A stretch of DNA of 64,000 nucleotides from Sepioteuthis lessoniana (GCA_963585895.1 OY757904.1:21644793-21708792), one strand, 5' to 3'; numbered from the stretch's first letter, positions 32,559 through 44,300 are shown. A program made the numbers and translations. Notes: generated from the letters alone by a model not told the origin.

Positions 32559-33434
32559 ATAAGTAAACAAATAAAAAAAAAAAAAAAAGAATACTTAAAA
32601 CATTTATATACACTGTACAAAAAATTAACACTCAAATAAAAACATTATGTATTATTTCTTGTTGCCAAAAATAATAGATAAAAAGACAACTTTTGTTCTA
32701 ATCAACATCCAATCAGTTTGTTTTCAGTTTGTTTTATCTATAATTCATTTCTGTATTAAACTTTCATCAAAGTACCCGCAAGATTCCTCTGCGACAATAT
32801 CAAGCAACATTTTGTTATAAACTCATTAGGCATAATTTTCTAAATTCATGCTTCCCTTATAAAAGATGTTATTGTGCTGATATCTGTTGTAGTCTCTATG
32901 GGAATAAATTGGGTACGTTACTTTTGGAGTGTCCCATCTACTGATTTCAAAAGAAAGTGGAAAACAGATCTGTTAACAGACCTCTTTTAGTACTTAGAGT
33001 TTAGATGTTGAAGCCCAGCTCCTTTCTTTTCTTTTCCATTAGATTCTATGATTTTCATTCAATCTTAACAAATATCAATAGCAGAAATGTAAGGATGGGT
33101 CATTTGTACACAATTTGGAGTCATTTATTATCTGTGATTAACCAATGCCCAAATTAGTTTCACAAGTTTAGGTGAAATTTTCACTTCTCAATTTATATTT
33201 GGCATATATAAAGTAGCTTATTTTATAATTTTTTTTTTAAATGGTCCAATCATCTACAATGAATGGACGAATAAAAAGTAAAGAGGAAAGTGTAAAAGGA
33301 ATGTTTATTCATAGAGCTGTGCTTAATCAAATCATTGTTTTAAATTGACTGAGTATAGAAAAAATAAACTTTTGATGTTTAAGATAATACTGGGCATGTC
33401 TTTTAACATTTTGAGGAGACATCTATAATATTAT

Positions 33435-33835
33435 ATGACAGTATATCAAATAGCATATAGTGAGGTTGTGAGTGCATAAAGCCCTTTGCAAAGTGGGTGG
33501 GAGCATAGCCAACCAGCTTAGAAATGACCAGGTCAGCTGTAGGGTCAAGTGTAAAGCTGTACTGCACATAGATGTTTGTGGTAAAAAATGGATATGTGAA
33601 CTGAGTTCAAAACCTGCTAAAGACTTTTTGCATTTCACATGGTGCTAGGACTCTTAGGAAAGGTATGAATCCAATTATTCTCCCTTCAGTTATGGATAAA
33701 TAGTGGAGGCAAACTGGGCTCTTTAACCTTGGTATGGCAACTGGTTTAGGAGAAGGAAAACTTTGAATTCGAACCAGTTGAACTCCACTTAAAAATTGAC
33801 CTTGTGTCGTATCCTGTTCATGTGTTCAGTGAATT
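33435..33835 (+). mobile_element. SINE-B copy
   Basis: Contains GAACTGAGTTCAAAACCTGC (B box), TTTTGCATTTCACATGGTGCTAGG, CTTAGGAAAGGTATGAATCC, TTATGGATAAATAGTGG and the 3' segment GGAAAACTTTGAATTCGAACC with GACCTTGTGTCGTATCCTG. Confidence 0.8.
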
Positions 33836-34075
33836 TGATTGTATTGTTAAACCATTCAAATGTGTATTGTAAGAGGTGAACCTAAAATAAAATTTATCCA
33901 ATATGTTTTATAATTGTAATTTAAAAATATCAATCCTTCATAATTCTGTTTAAAGTGATTTTGAAAAATAATTTTAATACAATACACTAGTGGAACTATT
34001 ATTCTGTACTTAGTTCCAAAATGATAGACTTCTAAAATGATTATATGACTAAAACACAGATGAATTCTTTGATTG

Positions 34076-34160
34076 ACTGATTTTAATGCTTTTTCAACTA
34101 GTCAAGGGTTATTTTAGGCCTACAGGTTAGAGAACTGCATACATTGTATATTTATATTTT
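34076..34160 (+). repeat. W repeat, head subtype 2
   Basis: GATTTTAATGCTTTTTCAACTAG and TTATTTTAGGCCTACAGGTTAG, as at 9930, 47716, 50990 and 58660. Confidence 0.6.
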
Positions 34161-34249
34161 TTGTGTAGTCAAAGATTTTTTTTTTTTGGCACAGATATCA
34201 AGTATTCCTATCCAAGACAAATAATTTGCAACTCTTTTATAATGCTGAT

Positions 34250-34497
34250 AATTCATACAGTGTTTGCCAAAGGCCCAGGAGACCAGGGTTCAATCCCAGT
34301 TCAAGTCATACTAAAGACTCAAAAAATGGTACTTGATGCCTCCTGGCTTAACACTCAGCATTATAAGGTATGGATCAAGAGTAAAGTGGAGCAATCCAGG
34401 GAAAGGAGTAACACCCTCCCCTACACCTTGGTATAATAGCTAATGGAAAGGAAGCCTTCAGGTTGCCTTTGACTATGGTTGCCAGCTTAACTTTACT
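34250..34497 (+). mobile_element. SINE-A copy
   Basis: GTGTTTGCCAAAGGCCCAGGAGACC, GGGTTCAATCCCAGTTCAAG, the GGTACTTGATGCCTCC and CTTAACACTCAGCATTATAAGG blocks, and the TAACTTTACTTAC end. Confidence 0.9.
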
Positions 34498-34628
34498 TAC
34501 ATGGTTTCAAGTAACCACTTCAATTTAATATTAATCATTTGCTTGCACAGAGTTATATGGTTTCAAGTAACTAATAACAATGGTCCTTAGTAAAGAATTA
34601 TAGCTTCAAATAACTATTCTTAATACAG

Positions 34629-34790
34629 AGAGTTCAAGTGGCGCAGTGGCTAATGAGTTGGACCGCGACATTGTAGTAAACAAGTTTGAACTTGTCATGC
34701 CATTGCATTCACTTTCACACTAATACCCTTCAAAAAGTTTTGAACCCATTTATGCACCTAAGATATTGGTTAGAGTACCATTACTTTTTT
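34629..34790 (+). mobile_element. tRNA-derived SINE (SINE-D)
   Basis: A-box-like GTGGCGCAGTGGCTAATG and B-box-like CAAGTTTGAACTTG about 45 bp apart, followed by non-tRNA sequence. Same tRNA type as the reverse copy at 19673 is possible. Confidence 0.65.
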
Positions 34791-34796
34791 TCCTAC

Positions 34797-34855
34797 AAGG
34801 ATGGCTTTGGCATTAAATAACCTATGAAGGTTGATATGCCATTGAACAAAAGAAA
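34797..34855 (-). repeat. W repeat, head module
   Basis: TTTGGCATTAAATAACCTATGAAGGTTGATATGCC, reverse head. Confidence 0.75.
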
Positions 34856-34874
34856 CTAAAAACAAACAATTCTT

Positions 34875-35250
34875 CAAGTCACGCTGCTTGCATGGATTTC
34901 CCTGACTCTCTCTCACCATTCAGCCCTATCATCCATCATTCCTAGCAGGTCTTCTAGACTTAATCCATATAGAGCTGTTGTAGGTAAGTTCTTCTTGGTC
35001 AGCCAACACTGCGATATATGTCCATGTGAAGGAGTCTATTGGAGAACACCACTTATGAGTTGGTCCTTGCTTCTCCAGCAATGTCCTGAATGCCTTGTCT
35101 GTCTTATTTGAATGGTTTTAGAGATAGGAGGTAGGTGGCCATACAACTGTTGTTTCATGGATGTTGCTTCCAGGATTTATTCAATATAGCTTATAATAAT
35201 CTTGTGCAGTTCCCATCTAGTTTTTTCTCAATATGTTTTGTTAGCATCCT
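34875..35250 (-). mobile_element. RTE-type LINE 3' fragment, copy F (degraded)
   Basis: Nucleotide similarity to copies A and E from CTGACTCTCTCTCACCATTC through CCACTTATGAGTTGG and GGTGGCCATACAACTG to TTTTGTTAGCATCC. The frame is broken by several stops and shifts, so it is older than copies A, B and E. Confidence 0.8.
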
Positions 35251-35299
35251 AATTATTTACAGTTATGCTATATTTTTGAAAATGGTCCCATCAAATATT

Positions 35300-35545
35300 A
35301 ATAATTTACAAACAGATCTATTTGACCCATGAATAGGACTCCAACAGGTACTACCACTCCAAGTCAGAGTGAACCTGGGAGTAATGATAATGAGGGGGTA
35401 CTCCAACCTCACAGAGTTCCAGAAATAGAGCCTCACCATCAGATGTAGTTAAGTGTCATACACAGGACACCCCTTTTTGATGTGGGTGAGGGGGAATACC
35501 TCTTGGCAGGGGATATAATCAGTGTATTTTAAGCCTGGCTGAAAA
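35300..35545 (+). repeat. W repeat, tail module
   Basis: TTGACCCATGAATAGGACTCC, CACTCCAAGTCAGAGTGAACCTGGG, CTCACCATCAGATGTAG, CATACACAGGACACCCC and GTGTATTTTAAGCC. Confidence 0.85.
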
Positions 35546-36237
35546 GACACTAATAATATTTTAAAGAATCCTAAGTTGTTTAAAAGTCCATCAAGAATAA
35601 CTCTCTAACATTAATTCTACATTCATTCTTCCTATTAATTAGATATCGAAATAGTTTTTTTTTTTAGCATCAGTTTTTCCAGAGTTTCATTTAATCAAAG
35701 TGCATTATTTCCAACCATTTCTTTTACTAAATAAGTATCAGTCATGCAGATTTTTAACATATATGAAGTATGGCAAAAAAGTATAGAAACTATGTTTAAA
35801 ATTTAAATGATGATATGTATGCAGCTGAACAAATTGTACAATAAAACAATACCAAGATATCTGGAGAAAGTCAAGATGTTTCAATGAAATTTATTCAAGT
35901 TGGTGCTAATTTGAAAAAGATTAAGAAATTAGTCTTGATACTTTTGATAAGTAGTTTTTGGCAAAACACAGAATTGTGCAAGTGTAGTATTCTCCATACT
36001 CAACACATCTAACCCTGTGCAATTTTGCCTGTTTCCTTGATTGAAAATTCATCTAAAGAGTAACAATCAGGGATGCATAAAACATTAAAAGAAAGCTTAA
36101 CAGCATATTAAAACAATGGACAACTTGCTGGATTTACTATGTTGAATATGAAGGGTACTATTTTGAAGAAAAATTAACATTCTCTTTATAGTTCAGTTCT
36201 ATTTTGGTAAATACAGCTTAAGTTTTAATATTTTTTT

Positions 36238-36665
36238 GATTGGTTTGGTTTGGTTTTATGGCATATCAACTATTGTAGGTTATTTAATAGCAAATCTGGT
36301 TTAAACATATATATTAAACATAAATGATTTGAAAAGATAAGTCAACAAAGTTAAATAGATCAAAGTACTGTTATGTCTCACTATCAATTCAGTTCTATTT
36401 CAAACAATTTAATTTAGCATAAGCTATTTGTTTGCACTCAGTTTAAATGTCAAACAGTTCTATTCGACTATCAGGTGCTACCACTTTGGACCTGGGAGTA
36501 ATGGCAATGAAGGTGTGCTCTGCATTCCCCAAAGCTCCAGCATTACTAGAGCTTCAACATCAGATTATCTAATGTCATATCCAGGACACTAATTGGTGGG
36601 AGAAGGGTCTTATCTCTCTGCACAGATGCAGTTGATGTATTTTACAGCCTTCACCAACTGGGCTG
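36238..36665 (+). repeat. W repeat, complete head-body-tail copy
   Basis: Head 36238-36300 (GGTTTTATGGCATATCAAC, TTATTTAATAGCAAATC), a body of about two units (TTTCAAACAATTTAATTTAGC, ACTCAGTTTAAATG) and tail 36455-36665 ending GATGTATTTTACAGCC. Confidence 0.8.
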
Positions 36666-37214
36666 AATACTTTTTGAGCTTACACAAATGTACAGTTTAT
36701 TTTTAAAGGCAATAGAATTCATGTGTTTGTTTTTCACAAAACACTTTCTTAAAATCTGTATACATGATTATTTTGGAACAATTACTTTCATAAAATTAAA
36801 TATATAAAAAAAGGAATATTACAAAAGAAAGATAAATACAACTTAATATATTTCTAGTGTTTTTTCATAACTTCTGACTGGAATTATTTTGTGTGATGTC
36901 AAAATTGACAATATATCTTGTCAGCTTCAACAAGACAATCAGTGCTTCATTAAACATGTATGAATTATCATGGAAGTACTTTTCAGTTCTGACCAAATAA
37001 AAGAAAATTTCTAATAAGCTACCTTATCAGTTACTTCTAAATGATTAATACTAGTAGCTTTCATAAACTGAATAACATCTTGAAAAGAATAATCATAGAT
37101 TTTTGAGAAGTTGACATTTCAAAAATAAGAGGAAAATAAAACTAGAAAAAAAACTCCATTTAAGATGATTTTTCAAAGCATTTAAAGTATTTTCTTTTCA
37201 TGGAAAGATTTTTT

Positions 37215-37393
37215 TCAGATGTGGACCTGGGAGCGATGGTAAAGAAGGGGTACTCTGCATTCCCCAAAGCTCCAGAATTACTGGAACCTCACCATCAGAT
37301 TGTTTAGTGTCATATCCAAGACACTCATTGGGGGAGGGTACCCCCTGTAGAGAAGCAGTCAGTGTATTCTACAGCCCCAGCTGACTGGGAAAT
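37215..37393 (+). repeat. W repeat, tail module
   Basis: GACCTGGGAGCGATGG, CCCCAAAGCTCCAGAATTAC, CTCACCATCAGATTG, CATATCCAAGACACTC, GTGTATTCTACAGCCCCAGC. Confidence 0.88.
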
Positions 37394-37746
37394 CGCACAA
37401 TATGATTGTGATCCGTGATTTCTACACTTTCAAACCAGTACCAACAGACTGTATTTTCAAATATGACATTTTCAAATATGACACTCCCATTCAAAAAATA
37501 TTCATTGATCATGTAAAACATCTATGATGTGGTTGTACCCACATACTCAACCAATGAGCGTCAATAGTGCACATTCTAAAGTTACAGAGGTTTCGGAAAA
37601 TTATTAAAAAGCCTTCATTGTCAGTTGTGATATCTTGCTTGTGAACAAGAAGGGTTAATAAAAAAACAAAACAACAACTTTAAATCCTTGCTTGTCATTT
37701 TTAATAAAATATGCCCATAAGAAAATCTGTAGCCTGAATACACACA

Positions 37747-37750
<4 letters not shown>

Positions 37751-37791
<41 letters not shown>

Positions 37792-37810
37792 TAGAGAGAG
37801 AGAGAGAGCA
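37751..37810. repeat. (AT)n followed by (GA)n microsatellite
   Basis: AT run of about 38 bp followed by a GA run. Confidence 0.95.
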
Positions 37811-38487
37811 ATAAGAAAAATAGGAATATTTATTTGCATTTATTTATTTTTTGATTGTTCTCAACTAGTTTCAACCTTAGTTCATTCTTAGGAGAAAAGT
37901 TTTTTTAGAAAGTTTTTAAAATACTTTTAAAGGAATTGATATGCTATGAAAGTAACATAAAATGAACTGATAATGTAGTATATCCATTCATTTGTTGAAA
38001 ATTATCTTTTTTGTATTAGAGTGTCTTCAATTAACCATTATATGGTCTGTGCTATCATGGACAGCTGACACTGAACTCTTCATTTCCAAGATATTTGTTA
38101 ATTATTGGCAGGGTGTGTTTCTAATTAGCTGTAATTGTTTTTGTCAAATATTTAACTTACATATTTGTTTATTTAGATGTTTAGATGTCAACCCATATCT
38201 CTTTATTCTATTTCAAAGCAGTGTTAAGCATGATATTAAAGTCATTTGTAAACAGTGTGTTTCTGTTATTGCTGTGATATTGTCTCATGTATTTTTTAAA
38301 TTCTTTCTATGATGGCAAATTTGTTTTGAGTTAAAATTGTGACCATCTGAATGGAATTGTTGTTCTATAAGTATCAGTTTGTTGTAATCCATAGATTTGT
38401 TTCTGTATCTTTAGTAATTTACTCTCAAGTAAAATGGCCATTGTTATCAGCCCAGACAAAAAGGAAATGACTTTTTTTTATTTAAAG

Positions 38488-38890
38488 GTTTGATTTGGTT
38501 TTGTTGGGTTTTATGGCATATCAATTATTGTAGGTTATTTGATGCCAAATCCTGTTTATACACATATAATAAATATATATGATTTATAAATATAATTTGT
38601 AGTAACATTCTTAAATGAGCCTGAGCTCATTTTTTTGGCACACAGTTAAATGGTTTCAAGTATTGCTATATAACAGTCACAACTTAACATCAGTCATTTT
38701 TTTGCACACATAGTTTGAAGGTAAATAGATTTTTAAATGAGTTTCAAGTTTTGCTATTTAAAACTAATAATTCTATTTCAACGATACTCATTAGTTTGTA
38801 CATGGTGAAATGGTTCCAAGTATTGCTGTGTATCACTAAAAATTCAATTAAACATCAGTCATTTGTTTACACACAGTTAAATAGTTAAAC
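38488..38890 (+). repeat. W repeat, head and repeated body
   Basis: Head (38488-38600) then about four imperfect body units, each with ACACAGTTAAAT, GGTTTCAAGTATTGCTAT and a TCAGTCATTTTTTTGC-type link. No tail follows in this direction; instead a reverse tail starts at 38897. Confidence 0.8.
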
Positions 38891-38896
38891 AGTTCT

Positions 38897-39850
38897 ATTT
38901 CTATGCAGAGGGGTAAGACCTGGATATGACACTAAGCAATCTGATGGTGAGGTTCCAGTAATACTTGAGCTTTGGGGGAATGTGGAGTACCCCTTCATTG
39001 CCATCACTCCGAGGTCCACTCTGGCCCGGAGTGGTGGCACCTGATAAGGGTCCTATCTATGGGTTAAATAGAACTAAACCATGGTTTCTTGACTTTACTG
39101 TTTTTTGCAATTAAACTGTGTATTTATGCTAAACTGAATTGTTTAAAATAGAACTGTTTTGATATCTAAACTGTGTACTTATGCTAAACTGAATTATCTG
39201 AAATAAAACTGTTTTGACATTAATTCTGTGTATTGCCCAGTCAGCTGGGGCTGTAGAATACACTGACTACATCTCTCCAGAGGGGTAAGACCCCTCCCCA
39301 CCAATGAGTGTCCTGGATATGACACTAAACATTCTGATGGTGAGGTTCCAGTGATGCTGGAGCTTTGGGGAATGTGGAGCACCCCTTCAGTGCCATCACT
39401 CCCAGGTCCACTCTGGCCCGGAATGGTAGCACCTGATAGGGCCCTATCTATGAGTTACATAGAACTAACTGCATACTTATGCTGAACTGTTTGACTAAAC
39501 TGAATAGCTTGAAATAAAAATGTTTTTGATAATTAAACTTTACTTACATTTAAACTGCATGCTTAAGCTAAACTGAATTGTTCGAGATGGAACTGTTTTT
39601 GACATTGAAACTGTACTTAAACTAAACTGAATTGTTTAATATAGAACTGTCTGTAAACAAAACCTGTACTAATACTTAGCTGAATTAGAACTGTTTGAAT
39701 AAACTGAATAGCTTGAAATAGAAATGTTTTTGACAAACTGTGTACTCATGCTAAACTGAATTGTTTAAGCTGACTATTTGCACAAAAATGGATTTGGTGT
39801 TAAATAACCAACAAAGGTTGATATGCCACAAAAACCAACCAACCAACCAA
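38897..39850 (-). repeat. W repeat, head-body-tail-body-tail array
   Basis: On the minus strand: head 39850-39785 with the GGTT run, body units 39785-39465 (about five to six units near 55 bp, each with CAATTCAGTTTAGCATAAG and CAGTTTAAAT-type segments), tail 39460-39226, two to three more body units 39225-39070, and a second tail 39070-38897. This is the clearest case showing the order of the three modules. Confidence 0.85.
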
Positions 39851-39944
39851 TCAACAGTCTTCTATTTATCATAAGTATGTTCATTCTGTTATTTTCAATT
39901 ATTAAATGTTATTGTTTTTCCCATAACATTTTTGCTGCACCCCT

Positions 39945-39996
39945 TTATATATGTTATCATATAGCAGACATGTCTGCTATATGATAACATATATAA
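39945..39996. repeat. 52-bp perfect palindrome without spacer
   Basis: The arms of 26 bp meet at ACA/TGT between 39970 and 39971; the whole segment equals its own reverse complement. The inner part (TATAGCAGACATGTCTGCTATA) is not simple sequence. Confidence 0.92.
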
Positions 39997-40479
39997 TTCA
40001 TTAATTAAGATTGATACTACTACATGATAATAACAAGACCTACCTTAATGACAAAGTTTATGAATCTCATTCTTCTAGTCACTCCTTTAAACTGGCTACA
40101 AGTTATACCTAAATCTACTTATAACTAAAATTCTTATGTTTGTGTGTGTGTGAATTCACCCAGGAAATACCCATATCTCAAAACTATAAAATACTACAAG
40201 TACAAATAGGAATTAATTACAGTAAGTAAAAGATTTGCCTACAAGCTTGAACCAGAAAATATCACAATATTAAGAGCAAGCATGTTTAAAAGAAATGGTT
40301 TAGAGAATCGAATATTTTTTGTTAAACTAAATAAGACTTTAGGCATTTTAGGATAAACAACCAGTAATGTTAGAAATACAAAAAGGATTTATATTTTTAT
40401 CAAGCCATTAAAAACTGGACAGGTATTAGTAAAAAAGACCCCCCCCATCTGTCAGGTTTTTAATGTATTTACTTACCCA

Positions 40480-40735
40480 ACTACACTGCTATGAACAGAA
40501 CTGGTTTAAATTCACTTTTCCTTCTCATAGATGTATTATCTAATCAAAATAAAGTGCCCAGTCTGCCCTACTATTTACCCATAGCTTAGGGGGGAATTGT
40601 TCAATTCATAACTTTCTCAAAAGTATTAGAATTAGGTGAAATATAAACAGATTTGTTCAGGTTTTTAATTAGGATTGTTGTGTCTATTTTCTATGCTGAT
40701 AAACATTTCACAATGAGCACTTCCTAATTTTCATG
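40480..40735 (-). mobile_element. SINE-B copy
   Basis: ACTGGTTTAAATTCACTTTTCC, CTACTATTTACCCATAGCTTAGG, TTTCTCAAAAGTATTAGAATTAGG and CAGGTTTTTAATTAGG at the B-box position. Confidence 0.72.
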
Positions 40736-41028
40736 ATGTAACAATCATCCATGATGATATTGATGCTTCGATTTAAGTAAGTGATTCTATTTAGCATTCC
40801 ATAGCTATTTATATTATGTTGAAAATTTGAATGATTAAAATATTGCATTTAGCATCAACAAGAATCCCACAAAAATAATCATTTAACTGGAAAATTTTAA
40901 TTTTCAAAGTTAGCACATTTAAATGTATTGCTCTAACAAAAATCTTACAATGATGTGCTGTTTTTTCTGGGTTATGGTTTTATATATATATATATAAAGT
41001 GTGCTCAATATCAGTGATGGAACATATA

Positions 41029-41907
41029 CGAGGTGCATACGATAAGTTTCCAGACTTTTTTTGTATGGGCATTTAAAGTTGTCGTAAACTCTTGAAAATT
41101 TAGTATATTATTGCTATACATCTTATGAGAAGACTGACCAATTTGTATGATTTCACCTTCAAATGAACAGCTACAGCAGCAATTGGAATACACCCTACTA
41201 AAGCCTGATTGTCACAGCTGGTGAATTTCAAAAATGCAATCTGACACTTTAGAAGAATGATATGCAATAAAATTCTGTTTTAAACTAGGAAAAAATGCCA
41301 CAGAAACGTATGGAATACTTCAGACTGCTTTTGGACCATCTTGCATGAATCGAGCATGAGTTTTTGAGTGGCATAAGAGATTCAAGGGAAGGCAAGGAGT
41401 CTGTGTGGGATGATGAGAGGTGTGGGAGGAGTAAGGAAGTCTATACACCAGAGTTGATTGGCCAAAGGGTTAGGGTTAGGCTTACTATGTTGAGGTATTA
41501 AGGAAGTTCAGGAAGAGATTCCATCGAAAGAGGCCAGCACTCTTCAAATCGGGTGAGTGGCATTTCCACCAAGACAGTCCACAAGTCCATCCTTGTCACA
41601 GTCTATTTGATCAAGATGGGCATCAAAACAGTTCCTCACAATCCCTATAGTCCAGACCTTGCTCCCTGTGACTTTTGGTTATTTTCTAAGCTCAGAGGCT
41701 GTCGTTATGAGACAATTGAGGAGATGAAAAATGCAGTGACGAAGGTCATTGACACATTCACACAAGAGGACTTCCATGGGGCCTTCCAGAAGTTGTTGGA
41801 ACGGTACAACAAATGCATTGCAGCCGGAGGAGATTACTTCGAAGTAGTGTATTCTCAATAAAAGTGCCCATACGAAAAAAGTCTGGAAACTTATCGTCTG
41901 CACCTCG
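41029..41907 (+). mobile_element. Mariner (DD34D, SETMAR-type) element, deleted, with long TIRs
   Basis: Terminal inverted repeats of about 45 bp run inward from CGAGGTGCATACGATAAG (41029) and its complement ending at 41907, with about two mismatches, and are bordered by TA on both sides. The interior retains transposase pieces at both ends with the middle missing. The low TIR divergence suggests moderate age even though the coding part is damaged. Confidence 0.92.
41288..41861 (+). pseudogene. Broken mariner transposase
   Basis: Pieces in order: a helix-turn-helix part (KRMEYFRLLLDH, HEFLSGIRDSREGKESVWDDERCGRS); then a jump that removes the central part with the first catalytic aspartate; then the HQD second-aspartate motif in one frame near 41575. 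A one- or two-base deletion there leads to the main frame 41553-41861 with HKSILV, YSPDLAPCDFWLF (third aspartate), EDFHGAFQKLLERYNKCI and GGDYFE. The product would lack a complete catalytic triad. Confidence 0.88.
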
Positions 41908-41939
41908 TAGAAATCTAAGTTTTAATAGTATAGACATAG

Positions 41940-42250
41940 AGTCAATGGCACTTAGTGATGATCAGTTTCTCACAAGATCAAGAGCTATTAAAATTATATA
42001 TATATCAATTTGGTTGGGAACAGGTACCACATCCATCTTACAATCCAAATCTGGTTCCTTTTGATTTCCACTTGTTTAATCCCCTCAAAGAACTTCTGTG
42101 TGGAACAAAGTTTTCAAGTGATGATAAAATGAAGAGCACCATGAGCCAATGGCTAAAAATTCAGTCTAAAGATTTCTATTTTGAAGGAATATAAAAAGCT
42201 TGGTTTTTATGGTAAACCTGTGTTTTACACAATGGAGATTATATTGAAAA
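41940..42250 (+). mobile_element. Second mariner-type transposase fragment
   Basis: A short frame reads PHPSYNPNLVPFDFHLFNPLKELLCG and SQWLKIQSKDFYFEGI, the C-terminal DDD region of a different mariner lineage (PHPPYSPDLAPSDFHLF type). The third aspartate is present as FDF. It lies directly after the SETMAR-type element but is not part of it. Confidence 0.78.
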
Positions 42251-42765
42251 ATAAAGCAATCCCCACCCCCGAGTCAAATGCAAGTTATTTAATCGTGAAT
42301 TTCACCTTATTTATTGAATGATGTTTGCATACATTCTATATGAGAAAAAGAGAGATATACATAAACATATTGAGAATTTTAGCAATACATTGATAGCACA
42401 AAAGAGTAAGTTATATATAAGTTGTGAGCTAATCTAAAAAAAACCCCAAAAAAACTAAGACAGTCATTTTGGGAGTGAGATGTTTGTGGAAAACTTAATC
42501 GCAACAATAAATAAAAGCACTATTGAGAAGAAATGGAGAATGATAACAAATAACAAGGTCTCTGGGTCAATTGGCAGAAACTATTGGTGTATATATATTT
42601 GGCATTAAATGAGCTCAATTCAAAAGGGAACAAAAATAAGAAGGAATAAGACGTTATAAGTGAACTATAAAAATAGTTCAGCCAACTGGCTAAGTGCCAA
42701 AGCAAAAATAAAAGAATAAACTATATAAAAAGCTTCATTATTTCCTTCAATGTTAACCTGCCGAT

Positions 42766-42832
42766 AATAATGCACCTCTAATACTTCTTACAAGTAACAA
42801 TGATTCATATAGAATTTTTGTGAAAATAATAA

Positions 42833-42863
<31 letters not shown>

Positions 42864-43028
42864 ATATAATAAAAATAATAATGCACCTCCAATACTTCTT
42901 ACGAGTAACAATGATTCATATAGAATTTTTGTGAAAATAATAATAATAATAATAAATAAATAATAAAAATAATAATGCACCTCTAATACTTCTTACAAGT
43001 AACAATGATTCATATAGAATTTTTGTGA
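42766..43028 (+). repeat. Three-copy minisatellite with (AAT)n spacers
   Basis: A ~57-bp block (TGCACCTC-AATACTTCTTAC...ATTTTTGTGAA) occurs three times at 42770, 42882 and 42976, separated by AAT-rich spacers of different length. Confidence 0.9.
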
Positions 43029-43084
43029 AGTTTTTCTTAAAACTTTTTGCCTATCATTATATGATATCAAGTATTCCTATCAAA

Positions 43085-43300
43085 TACAAATAATTTTCAA
43101 ATAGGCCTATTCGATCAATAGACAAGACTTTGACAAGTACTACCACTCCAGGTTAGAGTGGACCTAGGTGTAAGGGCAATGAAAGAGTACTCCACATTCT
43201 CAGATCTTCAGAACTTGAGCCTCACTATCAGATACAAGCTTGTATTATATCCAGGACAACCCTTTTTTTTGGGGGGGGGGATCTATTTTAAGGTTCACCA
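43085..43300 (+). repeat. W repeat, tail module
   Basis: CGATCAATAGACAAGAC, CACTCCAGGTTAGAGTGGACC, CTCACTATCAGATAC, TATATCCAGGACAACCC. Ends in a G run and a degraded TTAAGGTTCACCAAC. Confidence 0.8.
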
Positions 43301-43414
43301 ACAAGACAATGAGTAAAAGTTAGGAAGATATTTATGAAAAACGTATCTGAAAAGCAATATAGACAATGAACACAAAGAGGTTTTATATAGGAGCATATAG
43401 TGAATTTACATATG

Positions 43415-43715
43415 CATACCGACCGAGGTGCTCATGGTGTAATAATAAGTGTAAGAGGAAATGAACTTTGTGATCAGAGGTCAAATCCTCAACAAGGCTG
43501 TTTTCATTTTATTTCATGCTTGAGCCCTTGGAAAAGGCATGAATCCATCTGTTCTCTCTCCAGCTATGAGTAAATAGTAGGATAGACTAGGCTCTTTAGT
43601 CTTGGTAAGACAGCCAATCCTGGGGGAGAAAAACTGAATTCAAAGCACTTTTACTCTGCTTAAAAACTGACCTTTCATCATACCCTGCCCATCGAAGAGG
43701 GGTTGGGTGTATATA
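43415..43715 (+). mobile_element. SINE-B copy, near complete
   Basis: Head-like GGTGCTCATGGTGTAATAATAAG (A-box region), GAGGTCAAATCCTCAAC (B box), CTTGGAAAAGGCATGAATCC, AGCTATGAGTAAATAGTAGG and the 3' part GGGAGAAAAACTGAATTCAAAG and GACCTTTCATCATACCCTGCC. Confidence 0.85.
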
Positions 43716-43917
43716 AACACACAAAATATTCCTAGAGAATTCTTATGACATCAACATTGAAACTGCAGTGAGAACTTTAGGGGAAAATTCTTTGAATGAT
43801 AGATCTAATATTCTCAAAGTAAAGGAGAGTACTGCCTTCATTAATAAAAGTTTACTGACCTTAAGATATTTTTATCAAATTCTAGTAAACGGCAGATCAG
43901 CTACTTACATTAAAAAA

Positions 43918-43920
<3 letters not shown>

Positions 43921-43957
<37 letters not shown>

Positions 43958-43975
43958 AGAGAGAGAGAGAGAGAC
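43921..43975. repeat. (AT)n(GA)n microsatellite
   Basis: AT run followed by GA run. Confidence 0.95.
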
Positions 43976-44097
43976 AGAAGGGTGTGAAAGTAAAATTAGG
44001 AATATTCTAGTATAATAATAAATAATTATTATAAAACAAGATTAATTTTAATTGAAAAAAACCCAGCAACATAAGAAGATAGACACAAAACAGTAAA

Positions 44098-44300
44098 TTC
44101 ACTCAATATGGCCACCATTTTTTCAATTATTGTATCAATATGCTTTCAAAATAAATTCTTCAGACATTTTATTACATTCCTCCTCAATAGCAGTCTTAAG
44201 TGAACCAATATTTGGATGGGAAGCTGGATTTATTTTTTTTAAATACCCCATATAGCTTAATCAAGGGGGTTATGATCTTGGTTAAATGGAGGCCATAAAG
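44098..44300 (-). mobile_element. Tc1/mariner transposase C-terminal fragment
   Basis: On the minus strand frames give WGILKK-like sequence, NPASHPNIGSLKTAIEEE, NKMSEEFILKA and, after shifts, NGGHIE. This is the end of a transposase of the same general type as the 30129 element. Stops and frameshifts throughout. Confidence 0.7.

Noticed and set aside
32400-32560. Possible hammerhead ribozyme of a Penelope-like element
   Set aside because: A CGAAA and a CTGA word are near the hairpin, but the CUGANGA core and the three-stem layout are absent.
37992-38312. 106-codon forward ORF with hydrophobic stretches
   Set aside because: Composition follows the T-rich DNA; no family resemblance and no splice context on the plus strand.
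43768-44010. ORFs with repeated IY and ER residues, here and over other (AT)n/(GA)n runs
   Set aside because: They are translations of microsatellites.
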